Assembly: GCA_018433265.1 (NCBI GenBank)
Contig: JAHDRO010000020.1
Coordinates: 1 to 7,400, forward strand
Direction of reading: 5' to 3'
DNA from: Bacteroidales bacterium
Lineage (GTDB): Bacteria > Bacteroidota > Bacteroidia > Bacteroidales > UBA932
DNA: 7,400 nt
Made by a program: the position numbers and the translations under genes. Shown piece by piece: positions 1 to 6,631 of the stretch. The notes below the pieces were generated by a model. It saw only the letters and a program-made list of their open reading frames with translations, searched no databases and had not been told where the DNA came from. Numbering within the stretch: position 1 is the first letter of the stretch; every line of letters begins with the position of its first letter.

Positions 1-287
1 ATCATAGCGCTGACTACAAAAATATAGAGCATGAAATACTTGTTGACTGCAACTATTTTAAGATCTCCAAACTCAATCCAAATAAGACTCTTTACTACGA
101 AAGCACACAGTTTGAAAGTTTTATAATATACATGCTAATAGAAGGAGAAATAACAATTAACTCCAAAAACTCCTTACTTGATGTTTCGAAAGGAGAAACT
201 GTGCTTATACCTGCCGGACTTGGAGAATATTCAATATTAAAAAAATCGGCAGAGTGTACGCTACTCGAAATAACAGGGAAAAGTTAA
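1..287 (+). CDS. manA: Mannose-6-phosphate isomerase, class I (C-terminal part)
   Basis: This is the last 94 codons of a gene that begins before the window, ending in TAA at 285-287. The enzyme interconverts mannose 6-phosphate and fructose 6-phosphate in the cytoplasm, linking mannose and GDP-sugar metabolism to glycolysis. The visible part is the C-terminal cupin-like half of the family. It has a segment LVDCNYFKISKL (residues 14-25 of the fragment), typical of the start of this domain, then beta-rich sequence and a KGETVLIPAG motif followed by a short strand ending LLEITGKS, as in other Bacteroidetes type I enzymes. The N-terminal zinc-binding residues lie outside the window, so activity cannot be judged. 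It converges on hslR, and the two stop codons interlock within TTAA at 284-287. The family call rests on recognising these C-terminal motifs only. Confidence 0.8.
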   Translation, partial: HSADYKNIEHEILVDCNYFKISKLNPNKTLYYESTQFESFIIYMLIEGEITINSKNSLLDVSKGETVLIPAGLGEYSILKKSAECTLLEITGKS

Positions 288-688
288 TCTGCTTCCGTTT
301 CGTTATCATAGTAAAAATCAATATTGTCAAAAAGTTCGTCAATATCTCTTCTTTCTTTTTTGGTAGGTCTCCCTGTGCCTCTTTTTCTTGAAAAGAAAAA
401 CGACTCTTTGGGCAGGTTCAATTTCTTCAACTCCTCTTGTGGAGTTATGTTGTCGATATACTGATCAACCATTTTAGCAGGCTGTCTGCGTTCGACATCT
501 GCAATAACTCTGTAGGTGAAATGAATGTTCCCTCTTCGGACAGATATTATGTCTCCAGGTTTAATCTCTTTAGAAGGTTTGGCCTGAATTTCATTTACTC
601 TTATACGACCTGATCGACAAGCTTCAGTAGCATCAGTACGAGTTTTATATATTCTCACTGACCATAAGTACTTATCAATTCTGCTCAT
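284..688 (-). CDS. hslR: S4-domain RNA-binding protein, Hsp15/HslR-like
   Basis: A 134-residue protein, close to the 133 residues of E. coli Hsp15. An S4 RNA-binding domain spans about residues 3-60. It opens with RIDKYLWSVRIYKTRT and contains the characteristic EACRSGRIRVN turn and the KPGDIISVR strand. The tail is rich in Lys and Arg (SRKRGTGRPTKKERR, about 100-114) and then acidic. Hsp15 binds free 50S subunits that still carry a nascent chain and helps recycle them; that role is known from E. coli and assumed here. Its ATG overlaps the TGA of pth by 4 bp (ATGA at 685-688), so translation is probably coupled, and the pairing with pth, which clears peptidyl-tRNA, fits the proposed job. No separate promoter was seen. 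It ends against manA with no space for a terminator. Confidence 0.85.
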   Translation of the reverse strand: MSRIDKYLWSVRIYKTRTDATEACRSGRIRVNEIQAKPSKEIKPGDIISVRRGNIHFTYRVIADVERRQPAKMVDQYIDNITPQEELKKLNLPKESFFFSRKRGTGRPTKKERRDIDELFDNIDFYYDNETEAD

Positions 689-1248
689 TTTGCATTACAA
701 TAATTCATGGCCTTTTCAACGCCTTCAGTACCAAATAATTTAATAACTTCAACAGCTTTGTCTGCAATCCCAGGGAGAGATTTTATTTCCTGGTCAGTCC
801 ATTTTCCAAGTACATAATCTATTTGCCCTCCCTTTGGAAAATCTCCTCCAATACCTATTCTAAGACGTGGAAAATCACTGTTCCCCAAAGTTGAAATAAT
901 ATCTTTAAGGCCATTATGACCTCCGTCACTACCCTGCTTCCGCATCCTTAAAGAGCCAAACTGTAAAGCTATATCATCCACTACCACAAGCATATTTTCC
1001 TGATCAATCTTTTCTGCATTTAACCAGTAATTGACAGCTTTACCACTAAGGTTCATGTAAGTAGATGGTTTAAGCAGCAAAAATCTTTTGCCCTTATATT
1101 TATATTCGGCTATATATCCATAACGACTGCTTATAAAAGCTATGTTGGATAATCTTGCCAGAGTATCCAACACATAAAATCCTGCATTGTGACGGGTATC
1201 AGCGTACTCGGAACCAATATTGCCCAAACCTGCAATCAGAAAGCTCAT
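685..1248 (-). CDS. pth: Peptidyl-tRNA hydrolase
   Basis: A 187-residue bacterial Pth that cleaves the ester bond of peptidyl-tRNAs dropped by ribosomes, freeing tRNA in the cytoplasm. All key positions are visible: N10 in GLGNIG, the catalytic H20 in TRHNAGF, N66 in the MNLSG motif, D91 in VVDDIAL (equivalent to E. coli D93) and N112 in GGHNGLK. The length is normal for the family. The usual Pro of the GLGNPG motif is Ile here, a conservative change at a non-catalytic place. The start ATG at 1248 lies 19 bp after the rplY stop, and the stop overlaps the hslR start by 4 bp. rplY-pth is a common bacterial gene pair, and the three genes are probably read from the rplY promoter. There is no sign of damage. 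Confidence 0.96.
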   Translation of the reverse strand: MSFLIAGLGNIGSEYADTRHNAGFYVLDTLARLSNIAFISSRYGYIAEYKYKGKRFLLLKPSTYMNLSGKAVNYWLNAEKIDQENMLVVVDDIALQFGSLRMRKQGSDGGHNGLKDIISTLGNSDFPRLRIGIGGDFPKGGQIDYVLGKWTDQEIKSLPGIADKAVEVIKLFGTEGVEKAMNYCNAK

Positions 1249-1267
1249 GGCTCACCGAATAAGAAAT

Positions 1268-1849
1268 TTAATTTGCCTCAGGAGCAGCTGCTGTGCCTAA
1301 TGCTGCACGAGTCATCTTCACTGAACAGATAATAGTACTTTTGGGAGTAATAATCTGAATGTTATCATATTTAAGATCTCCGGCTGTAATATTCTTTCCT
1401 ATGCTGAGAGTTGAAATATCTATTGTAACTGAATCCGGTAAATCTTTGAGCAGGGCTGATATTCTGAGTCTTCTTGCAGAAACAGCAAGTTTACCGCCCT
1501 GACGCACTCCCTCAGAATTACCTGTAATAATAATAGGAACATTTATTGACACAGGCTTCTCATCTGAAACTAAAAGAAAGTCAACGTGCAAAGGCTCATC
1601 TGTTACAGGATGATACTGAATTGCATGAAGAATGGATTTATAGTTTTTGCCATCAATCTGGAGATCAACTATATAAGAATTGGGTGTATTGGTCAAAAGC
1701 AACAAATCCTTTGCAGTGACAGAAAAAAGCTGATTTTCTACTCCTTGTCCATAAAGAACACACGGGACCGAGCCGTTTCTTCTTAAGGTTTTGATTGCCT
1801 GTTTGTTGGATACTACTCTTGGAACCCCGTTAAGTTTAATTGTTTTCAT
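1268..1849 (-). CDS. rplY: 50S ribosomal protein L25, CTC/TL5 form
   Basis: A 193-residue protein of the two-domain L25 type (TL5 or general stress protein Ctc), which binds 5S rRNA in the large ribosomal subunit. Residues 1 to about 92 form the L25 domain: the basic RRNGSVPCVLYGQG segment (23-36) and the end HVDFLLV (88-94) are typical. Residues about 95-182 are the C-terminal beta domain, followed by a short Ala-rich tail. The reading frame stays open upstream to 1954, but the start is placed at the ATG at 1849. The protein then begins MKTIKLNG as in homologues, and the upstream extension would run through the promoter element at 1930-1937. The 19 bp gap to pth suggests an operon. The leader is unusually long for this window and can fold (see separate entries). 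Confidence 0.93.
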   Translation of the reverse strand: MKTIKLNGVPRVVSNKQAIKTLRRNGSVPCVLYGQGVENQLFSVTAKDLLLLTNTPNSYIVDLQIDGKNYKSILHAIQYHPVTDEPLHVDFLLVSDEKPVSINVPIIITGNSEGVRQGGKLAVSARRLRISALLKDLPDSVTIDISTLSIGKNITAGDLKYDNIQIITPKSTIICSVKMTRAALGTAAAPEAN

Positions 1850-1876
1850 GATAATTAATAAAAATGTGTTACTCAA

Positions 1877-1893
1877 TCCGGAAATGGTCCGGA
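1877..1893 (-). promoter_or_regulatory. Second hairpin in rplY leader (TCCGGA repeat)
   Basis: Two copies of the self-complementary hexamer TCCGGA (1877-1882 and 1888-1893) flank a 5 nt spacer. In the rplY mRNA they can pair as a 6 bp stem with loop CCAUU, plus two possible G-U pairs at the base. The upstream copy also lies in a perfect 10 bp palindrome, GGTCCGGACC, at 1886-1895. This GC-rich block stands out in AT-rich DNA. Whether it regulates anything is unknown; it could be an RNA structure or a protein-binding site. Confidence 0.45.
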
Positions 1894-1903
1894 CCCCATT
1901 GCA

Positions 1904-1923
1904 CCAAAAAGTTTCCTTTTTAG
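1904..1923 (-). promoter_or_regulatory. First hairpin in rplY leader (GAAA tetraloop)
   Basis: Read on the minus strand, AAAAAG and CTTTTT flank a GAAA loop. This gives a 6 bp stem that extends to 8 bp with a U-G and a C-G pair. GAAA is a stable GNRA-type tetraloop. The hairpin falls at or just after the transcription start expected from the promoter at 1930-1959, so it would cap the 5' end of the rplY-pth-hslR mRNA and could protect it from decay. Function is inferred. Confidence 0.45.
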
Positions 1924-1929
1924 AGGCGG

Positions 1930-1959
1930 CAAAGTTACAAAAAATATAACTCAATACAA
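1930..1959 (-). promoter_or_regulatory. Bacteroidetes-type promoter for rplY-pth-hslR
   Basis: On the minus strand a TTG (-33 element, 1959-1957) is followed after exactly 19 bp by TAACTTTG (1937-1930), a full match to the Bacteroidetes -7 consensus TAnnTTTG at the expected spacing. Transcription would start near 1923, giving a leader of about 70-75 nt before the rplY ATG. The site lies directly beyond the stop codon of the upstream peptidase gene (1967), so rplY need not depend on readthrough. Confidence 0.7.
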
Positions 1960-1966
1960 CAATTTA

Positions 1967-3130
1967 TCATTTTACCATCTCTGTTGCAATGTTCCATTTG
2001 TACCCCTTATAATATGAATCCAGAAACGAAGAGCCATTGCTCTGAATATATGTACTGAGTCCTGAATAACTGTTAATTGTAAAATCAAGGAATGTTGGTG
2101 TGGTCAACTTTTTAATAACTACCTTGCTCAAAGCATCATTAAACTGCAAAAGCTCTTGTTGTGATGCTATCCTTGAAATGAAATCACCAATATCATAAAA
2201 CCAGTGTTTGTTCAATCTGAAATATCCCTGTATACCCGTAACTTGAAGAGAATTTAATTTTTCTCTGTTTGTAGCAAAAATACTTTTGCAAACAGTAGCA
2301 AGTTCATCAAATTTATCACTTCTGTAAAGTGCTATAGTGGCAGACTTGTAAACCCCATTTTGTGAATCGTAGAAATCGAAATAACGCTGACATACCTCTT
2401 CAAGATCTGCTTTTGACCTAAATAGTGGTTCCATAATAACATCATATGGGAATCCAGTTGCAAGTACTTCTGCCGGAGAGGCTATAATATAGTCACACTT
2501 GTCTTTAACTTCGTAAGCTACCTCAACTCCTCCCATTAGACAACAGTCAAAAATAATAAACGAAAAGTGATAGGGTATTGAAGCAGCCATCTCTTTGATA
2601 TCCATCTCAACTCCGGATTCAAATCCGAAACTTTTCACTATATCTGAATAGGGATCAGGCATAAAAACCCCAAACATTTCCGGATTGTCATAATAGTTCT
2701 GTGGCAACCAGCCTGTTCCGTGCGACCAGAGAATAAGCCCGTATTCCTTAGCCGGAAAAATAATTTTTATCTTTTTAAGTACCGAGTTTAATACCTGTGG
2801 TGTGGTTGAGTTTTGGTTGTCGTAATTAGCTACGATGTCCTGCTGCGGCACTCCGTTATCGTCTCTGTATATCCTCAGCAAAACAGGAGTATGGTCCATC
2901 AAATGAGAATACACGAGAAGAACATCATTACTATTTTCTTTTGGAAGATATCCTTTTAAAAGATTGCTGACATTGTCAGAAGCATAATTACTAAGATTGT
3001 TGTTAGCTGCAAGATAGACAAGAATTATCCTGTTATATCCTGATTCAGAGCCATCTTTGGAACATGATGTTATTACAACTGCAATAGTAATTAACAGTGC
3101 AGTTGCCACCACAAGTATTCTTTTCATCAT
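1967..3130 (-). CDS. Clostripain-like (family C11) cysteine peptidase, lipoprotein
   Basis: A 387-residue predicted secreted lipoprotein. Residues 1-22 are a signal peptide (basic MMKR, hydrophobic core) ending in the lipobox ITSC with the lipidated Cys at 23. C11 peptidases are Cys-His endopeptidases, usually cutting after Arg or Lys. The family pattern is clear: a first strand IILVYLAANNNL (35-46), the catalytic His137 in LILWSHGTGW, and the catalytic Cys197 in FDCCLMGGVEVAYE, where Asp195 fits the position known to shape a basic S1 pocket. SPAEVLATGFPY (218-229) is also typical. After the lipidated Cys comes SKDGSE, which resembles the acidic/Lys export tag of surface-exposed Bacteroidetes lipoproteins, so it may face outward. 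A start one codon later (3127) is possible. It is divergent from the DPP III gene. The natural substrate is unknown. Confidence 0.85.
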   Translation of the reverse strand: MMKRILVVATALLITIAVVITSCSKDGSESGYNRIILVYLAANNNLSNYASDNVSNLLKGYLPKENSNDVLLVYSHLMDHTPVLLRIYRDDNGVPQQDIVANYDNQNSTTPQVLNSVLKKIKIIFPAKEYGLILWSHGTGWLPQNYYDNPEMFGVFMPDPYSDIVKSFGFESGVEMDIKEMAASIPYHFSFIIFDCCLMGGVEVAYEVKDKCDYIIASPAEVLATGFPYDVIMEPLFRSKADLEEVCQRYFDFYDSQNGVYKSATIALYRSDKFDELATVCKSIFATNREKLNSLQVTGIQGYFRLNKHWFYDIGDFISRIASQQELLQFNDALSKVVIKKLTTPTFLDFTINSYSGLSTYIQSNGSSFLDSYYKGYKWNIATEMVK

Positions 3131-3143
3131 CCTTGTTTTACTT

Positions 3144-3151
3144 CAAATGTA
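3144..3151 (-). promoter_or_regulatory. Putative -7 promoter element for the C11 peptidase gene
   Basis: The minus strand reads TACATTTG, a full match to TAnnTTTG, ending 13 bp before the ATG at 3130. No TTG is found at the ideal -33 position, so this is only half a promoter match. If used, the leader would be only about 7 nt. Confidence 0.4.
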
Positions 3152-3173
3152 ATTATTATATATCACAAAGAGC

Positions 3174-3181
3174 TATATTTG
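3174..3181 (+). promoter_or_regulatory. Putative -7 promoter element for the DPP III gene
   Basis: The plus strand reads TATATTTG, a full match to TAnnTTTG, ending 15 bp before the ATG at 3197; no clear -33 TTG is present at the ideal spacing. The element covers the alternative TTG start at 3179, which argues for translation from the ATG at 3197. It points away from the 3144-3151 element in the same 66 bp gap. Confidence 0.4.
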
Positions 3182-3196
3182 TGCAAATTTAGATTT

Positions 3197-5206
3197 ATGA
3201 AAAGATATAAAATTATGCTTATTGCTTTAGTTTCCGGGCTCTCAACTTGCTCATGCAAACAGGCATCTGAAAAGAAAATTCAGGAGCCATTCAAATATTT
3301 GGTAGACGAATTTGCTGATATTAAAATAATCCGTTTTCAGATTCCAGGATGGGACTCACTGTCTCTTCAGCAGAAAGAGTATATATATCATTTGAGTGAA
3401 GCTGTCAAATGTGGAAGAGATATCTTCTGGGATCAGAATTCCAAATATGGACTTAAGGTGAGAAGAGTCATAGAATCCATACTTGATAATTATAAAGGAG
3501 ATAAGGAATGTGGTGATTACAAAGAATTTACAGTATATGCAAAAAGGGTATTTTTTAGCAACGGGATTCATCATCACTATGCAGAGGAAAAAATTATTCC
3601 CGGATGTTCTAAGGAATATTTCGGAGAATTGATGTCACAGAGCGGTTTGGATTCATTGAAGCAAGAAATGCTTCCTGTCATTTTCGATCTATCTGTTGCC
3701 CCATATAGAAAAAACATATCTGGTAAAGGTGATCTGATTGCAGGAAGTGCAGTCAATTTTTATGAAGGTGTTACATACTCAGAGGCTGAGTCCTTTTATA
3801 CAAAAATGGAAGTGCCTAATGATTCAAGGCCTGTATCATATGGACTTAATTCCAGACTTGTCAAGAAGAACGGGATTTTGATGGAAGAGACCTATAAAGT
3901 CGGAGGTCTCTATGGAGATGCGATCGAAAAAATAGTCTATCACCTTGACAAGGCAGCAAAAGTGGCAGAAAACGATATACAGAAACAATATATTAAGCTT
4001 CTCTGTGACTATTATAGAAGCGGAGATCTTAAAAAATGGGATGAATATAATATTGCATGGGTTAAAGATACAATCTCTCATGTAGATTTTATTAATGGTT
4101 TCATTGAAACTTATAATGACCCTCTTGGGCTTAAGGGCACTTGGGAAGGAATGGTAAATATTAAGGATATTGAAGCCTCAAAACGTACACAGTTAATAAG
4201 TGAAAATGCTCAATGGTTTGAAGATCATTCACCTATAGACCCTCAATACAGAAAAAAGAATGTTAAGGGTGTGTCCGCAAAAGTTATCAATGCAGTACAA
4301 CTAGGTGGAGACTGTTATCCTGTGTCACCTCTTGGGATCAATTTGCCAAATGCCGATTGGATTCGCAAAGAATATGGCTCAAAATCTGTTACAATAGCTA
4401 ACATCACCGAAGCCTATGACAAGGCCGCAGAAGAGTCTCCAAAAAGTATGACAGCCGAGTTCTCATGGGATGATTCAGAGGTACAACTAATTAAACAGTA
4501 CGGAACTCTGACAGGAAGTTTACATACAGATCTTCATGAATGTCTTGGACATGGATCAGGCCAACTAAGAGAAGGTACATCTCCAAATGCCTTGAAAGAT
4601 TTCAGTTCAACTCTCGAAGAGTCCAGAGCTGACTTATTTGCCCTTTACTACCTTGCAGACCCCAAACTAGTAGAGCTTGGAATAATGCCAAATGATACTG
4701 CCTACAAAGCTGAATACATCAACTATATCCGTAATGGGATTTTCACTCAGCTAGTCAGAATAGATCTTGGAAAAAGTGTCACTCAGGCTCATATGCAGGG
4801 GCGCAAAATGATCTCTGAGTGGTGCTATGAAAAAGGGAAGTCAGAAAATGTAATTGAAAAGAGAATAAGAGACGGTAAAACTTATTTTGTGATAAACGAC
4901 TATGTGAAACTGCGTTCTCTGTTTGGAGAACTTTTAAGAGAGCTTCAAAGAATTAAATCAGAAGGCGATTATGAAGCAGGGAAAAGACTTGTAACCACTT
5001 ACGGTATAAAAATTGACCCTGATCTTCACAAGGAGGTCAAAGAGAGATATGCTGCTCTTAATCTTAAGCCTTACGGAGGATTTATAAACCCTGACATTAT
5101 TCCAGTTGAGAAAAATGGTAAGATAATTGACTACAAGGTTGAATATCCTGCAGATTTTCTTCAACAGATGAGAGAATATGGAAAAAAATATAACTTTTTG
5201 AACTAA
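3197..5206 (+). CDS. Dipeptidyl peptidase III (family M49 zinc peptidase), lipoprotein
   Basis: A 669-residue member of the M49 family, which removes dipeptides from the N-terminus of short peptides using one zinc ion. Numbered from the ATG at 3197, the zinc motif is HECLGH at 447-452 (ligands H447 and H452, catalytic E448), and the second motif EESRAD at 474-479 supplies the third ligand, E475. GINLPN (380-385) matches the substrate-binding segment of the family. H532 in QAHMQGR matches the His that stabilises the transition state in human DPP III. HECLGH is the form seen in Bacteroides enzymes. The N-terminus (MKRYK, then a hydrophobic stretch ending STCSCKQ) looks like a lipoprotein signal, with Cys18 or Cys20 lipidated, so it probably acts in the periplasm or at an outer membrane face. 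An in-frame TTG at 3179 overlaps the putative promoter and is not favoured. It converges on the symporter gene, 12 bp away. Confidence 0.92.
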   Translation: MKRYKIMLIALVSGLSTCSCKQASEKKIQEPFKYLVDEFADIKIIRFQIPGWDSLSLQQKEYIYHLSEAVKCGRDIFWDQNSKYGLKVRRVIESILDNYKGDKECGDYKEFTVYAKRVFFSNGIHHHYAEEKIIPGCSKEYFGELMSQSGLDSLKQEMLPVIFDLSVAPYRKNISGKGDLIAGSAVNFYEGVTYSEAESFYTKMEVPNDSRPVSYGLNSRLVKKNGILMEETYKVGGLYGDAIEKIVYHLDKAAKVAENDIQKQYIKLLCDYYRSGDLKKWDEYNIAWVKDTISHVDFINGFIETYNDPLGLKGTWEGMVNIKDIEASKRTQLISENAQWFEDHSPIDPQYRKKNVKGVSAKVINAVQLGGDCYPVSPLGINLPNADWIRKEYGSKSVTIANITEAYDKAAEESPKSMTAEFSWDDSEVQLIKQYGTLTGSLHTDLHECLGHGSGQLREGTSPNALKDFSSTLEESRADLFALYYLADPKLVELGIMPNDTAYKAEYINYIRNGIFTQLVRIDLGKSVTQAHMQGRKMISEWCYEKGKSENVIEKRIRDGKTYFVINDYVKLRSLFGELLRELQRIKSEGDYEAGKRLVTTYGIKIDPDLHKEVKERYAALNLKPYGGFINPDIIPVEKNGKIIDYKVEYPADFLQQMREYGKKYNFLN

Positions 5207-5218
5207 AAGACTCGTAAA

Positions 5219-6580
5219 TTAACCTGCCTCATCAATTGAAGTTTCATCAAGTCTTCCCGACCAGAGATATTTGTTAGTCTCTTTGACAAGGACACCTGAA
5301 AGCAAGATGAGAGATATCAAGTTTGGAATTGCCATAAGAGCATTCATACAGTCTGCTATATTCCAAACAAGCGACAAGTTAACCACCGAACCGATAAAGA
5401 CTGCTATTATCCACGCTATTCTATACCAAAAAATAATTTTTTTACCGCCAAGATATTCTACCGCTTTCTCGCCATAATAACTCCAGCCTAAAATTGTACT
5501 GAAAGCAAATGTAAGTATCCCGACAGATAGTATTACAGAACCAAACGGGATTTTAGAAAATGCAGCTTTAGTCAAAGCTGCACGATCTATATGATCAATA
5601 TCGGGAAATGCAAGAATAGAACTAACAATTACCAGCCCTGTCAGGGCACAAATTACTACAGTATCCCAAAATGTACCTGTGGAAGATACCAGAGCCTGTC
5701 TGACAGGGTTTCTTGTTTTGGCAGCTGCAGCAACCAAGGGAGCAGAACCAAGTCCCGACTCATTCGAAAAAAGACCTCTCGCAATACCATATCTTGCTGC
5801 CATCATGACAGTAGTCCCGAGAAAACCTGCTCCTGCAGCTCTCGCATTAAAAGCTGATTCAAAAATTATTCTGAAAGAATCTCCTAAAAAATGATAATTC
5901 ATTATTAAAATGTAAAGGCATCCCAAAACATAAAAAAATGCCATGAAGGGAACCAATGTGCTACAAACTTTAGCAATTCCCTTAACTCCAAACAGAATAA
6001 CCAATGCGGTAAGAATTGCAATTACAGCTCCAGTAATATAATTGGAGATAGAATAGGTTTCATTCAATAACATTGAAATAGAGTTAGCCTGCACTGTGTT
6101 CCCAATACCAAAAGCTGCGACAGCAGCAAAAATACAGAACAGTACACCAAGCCATTTCATTTTGAGCCCTCTCTCCAAAGCATACATTGGTCCACCAATC
6201 ATTGTTCCATCGGATGTCTTAACTCTGTATTTAATCGCCAATAATCCCTCCGAATACTTGGTTGCAATCCCAAACACACCGGTAAGCCAGCACCACAAAA
6301 CAGCACCAGGACCACCCAGAGCCACGGCTGTGGCCACTCCCACAATGTTCCCGGTACCTATTGTCGCAGCTAAAGCTGTTGACAATGCACCAAATTGACT
6401 CACATCACCTTCAGCACCCTTGTCTTTAGCAACAGATAGCTTTATCCCTGTAAAAATTTTTCTCTGAGGAAATTTTAATACAATTGTTAAATAAATATGG
6501 GTGCCTAATAATAATAATATCATTGGCCACCCCCAAAGAAAATCACTGAGGTTTTTAATAAAATTTGCGAATAAATCCAT
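5219..6580 (-). CDS. Sodium:alanine/glycine symporter, AGCS family
   Basis: A 453-residue inner-membrane transporter of the AGCS family (alanine or glycine:cation symporter), which imports small neutral amino acids with Na+ or H+. Family motifs are in order: GTGNIVGVATAVALGGPGA (75-93) followed by WCWLTGVFGIATKYSEG, IGGPMYALERGL (128-139), GLFSNESGLGSAP (269-281), NPVRQALVSSTGTFWDT (291-307) and GWSYYGEKA (365-373). About ten hydrophobic segments can be seen, starting at about 17-35, and the length is usual for the family. The substrate cannot be read from sequence beyond alanine, glycine or close analogues. It follows tpx on the same strand after 42 bp and has a putative -7 element of its own, so it may be read alone or together with tpx. 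It faces the DPP III gene tail to tail. Confidence 0.93.
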   Translation of the reverse strand: MDLFANFIKNLSDFLWGWPMILLLLGTHIYLTIVLKFPQRKIFTGIKLSVAKDKGAEGDVSQFGALSTALAATIGTGNIVGVATAVALGGPGAVLWCWLTGVFGIATKYSEGLLAIKYRVKTSDGTMIGGPMYALERGLKMKWLGVLFCIFAAVAAFGIGNTVQANSISMLLNETYSISNYITGAVIAILTALVILFGVKGIAKVCSTLVPFMAFFYVLGCLYILIMNYHFLGDSFRIIFESAFNARAAGAGFLGTTVMMAARYGIARGLFSNESGLGSAPLVAAAAKTRNPVRQALVSSTGTFWDTVVICALTGLVIVSSILAFPDIDHIDRAALTKAAFSKIPFGSVILSVGILTFAFSTILGWSYYGEKAVEYLGGKKIIFWYRIAWIIAVFIGSVVNLSLVWNIADCMNALMAIPNLISLILLSGVLVKETNKYLWSGRLDETSIDEAG

Positions 6581-6598
6581 GGTTTAAGTCTTTATTCG

Positions 6599-6631
6599 CA
6601 AATATAAAAATATACTGTCTTTTTAAAGCAA
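6599..6631 (-). promoter_or_regulatory. Putative promoter for the AGCS symporter gene
   Basis: The minus strand has TATATTTG (6606-6599), a full match to the Bacteroidetes -7 consensus, ending 18 bp before the ATG at 6580. A TTG lies at 6631-6629, but the 22 bp spacing is longer than the ideal of about 19. It would sit within the last codons of tpx. The predicted leader is about 10-13 nt. Confidence 0.4.

Noticed and set aside
691..724. GLGNIG in place of GLGNPG in Pth as a possible loss-of-function change (the motif itself is encoded near 1213-1230).
   Set aside because: All catalytic positions (N10, H20, N66, D91, N112) are present, and I recall Ile at this place as normal in Bacteroidetes Pth proteins.
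1586..1786. Plus-strand open frame of 66 codons opposite rplY.
   Set aside because: Antisense to a conserved ribosomal protein gene, with no domain or initiation signal.
1904..1923. Hairpin with a run of T on the minus strand as an intrinsic terminator for the C11 peptidase gene.
   Set aside because: The T-run is itself the second arm of an A/T-rich stem; no GC-rich stem precedes it. It fits better as a leader hairpin of rplY, although weak termination cannot be excluded.
1850..1954. N-terminal extension of rplY by 35 residues to an upstream start.
   Set aside because: The added residues do not resemble L25, and the extension runs through the strong promoter match at 1930-1959. MKTIKLNG at 1849 is the family start.
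3179..3196. TTG start for DPP III six codons upstream of the ATG.
   Set aside because: It overlaps the putative -7 element, and the signal peptide is more typical from MKRYK at 3197.
3356..5164. Minus-strand open frames of 68-81 codons inside the DPP III gene.
   Set aside because: They lie wholly within an intact M49 gene and encode AT-rich, low-information sequence with no family features.
5271..6398. Several plus-strand open frames of 68-100 codons opposite the symporter gene.
   Set aside because: They are antisense to a well-supported membrane protein gene, have no recognisable domain and show no start signal; they look like shadows of its codon bias.
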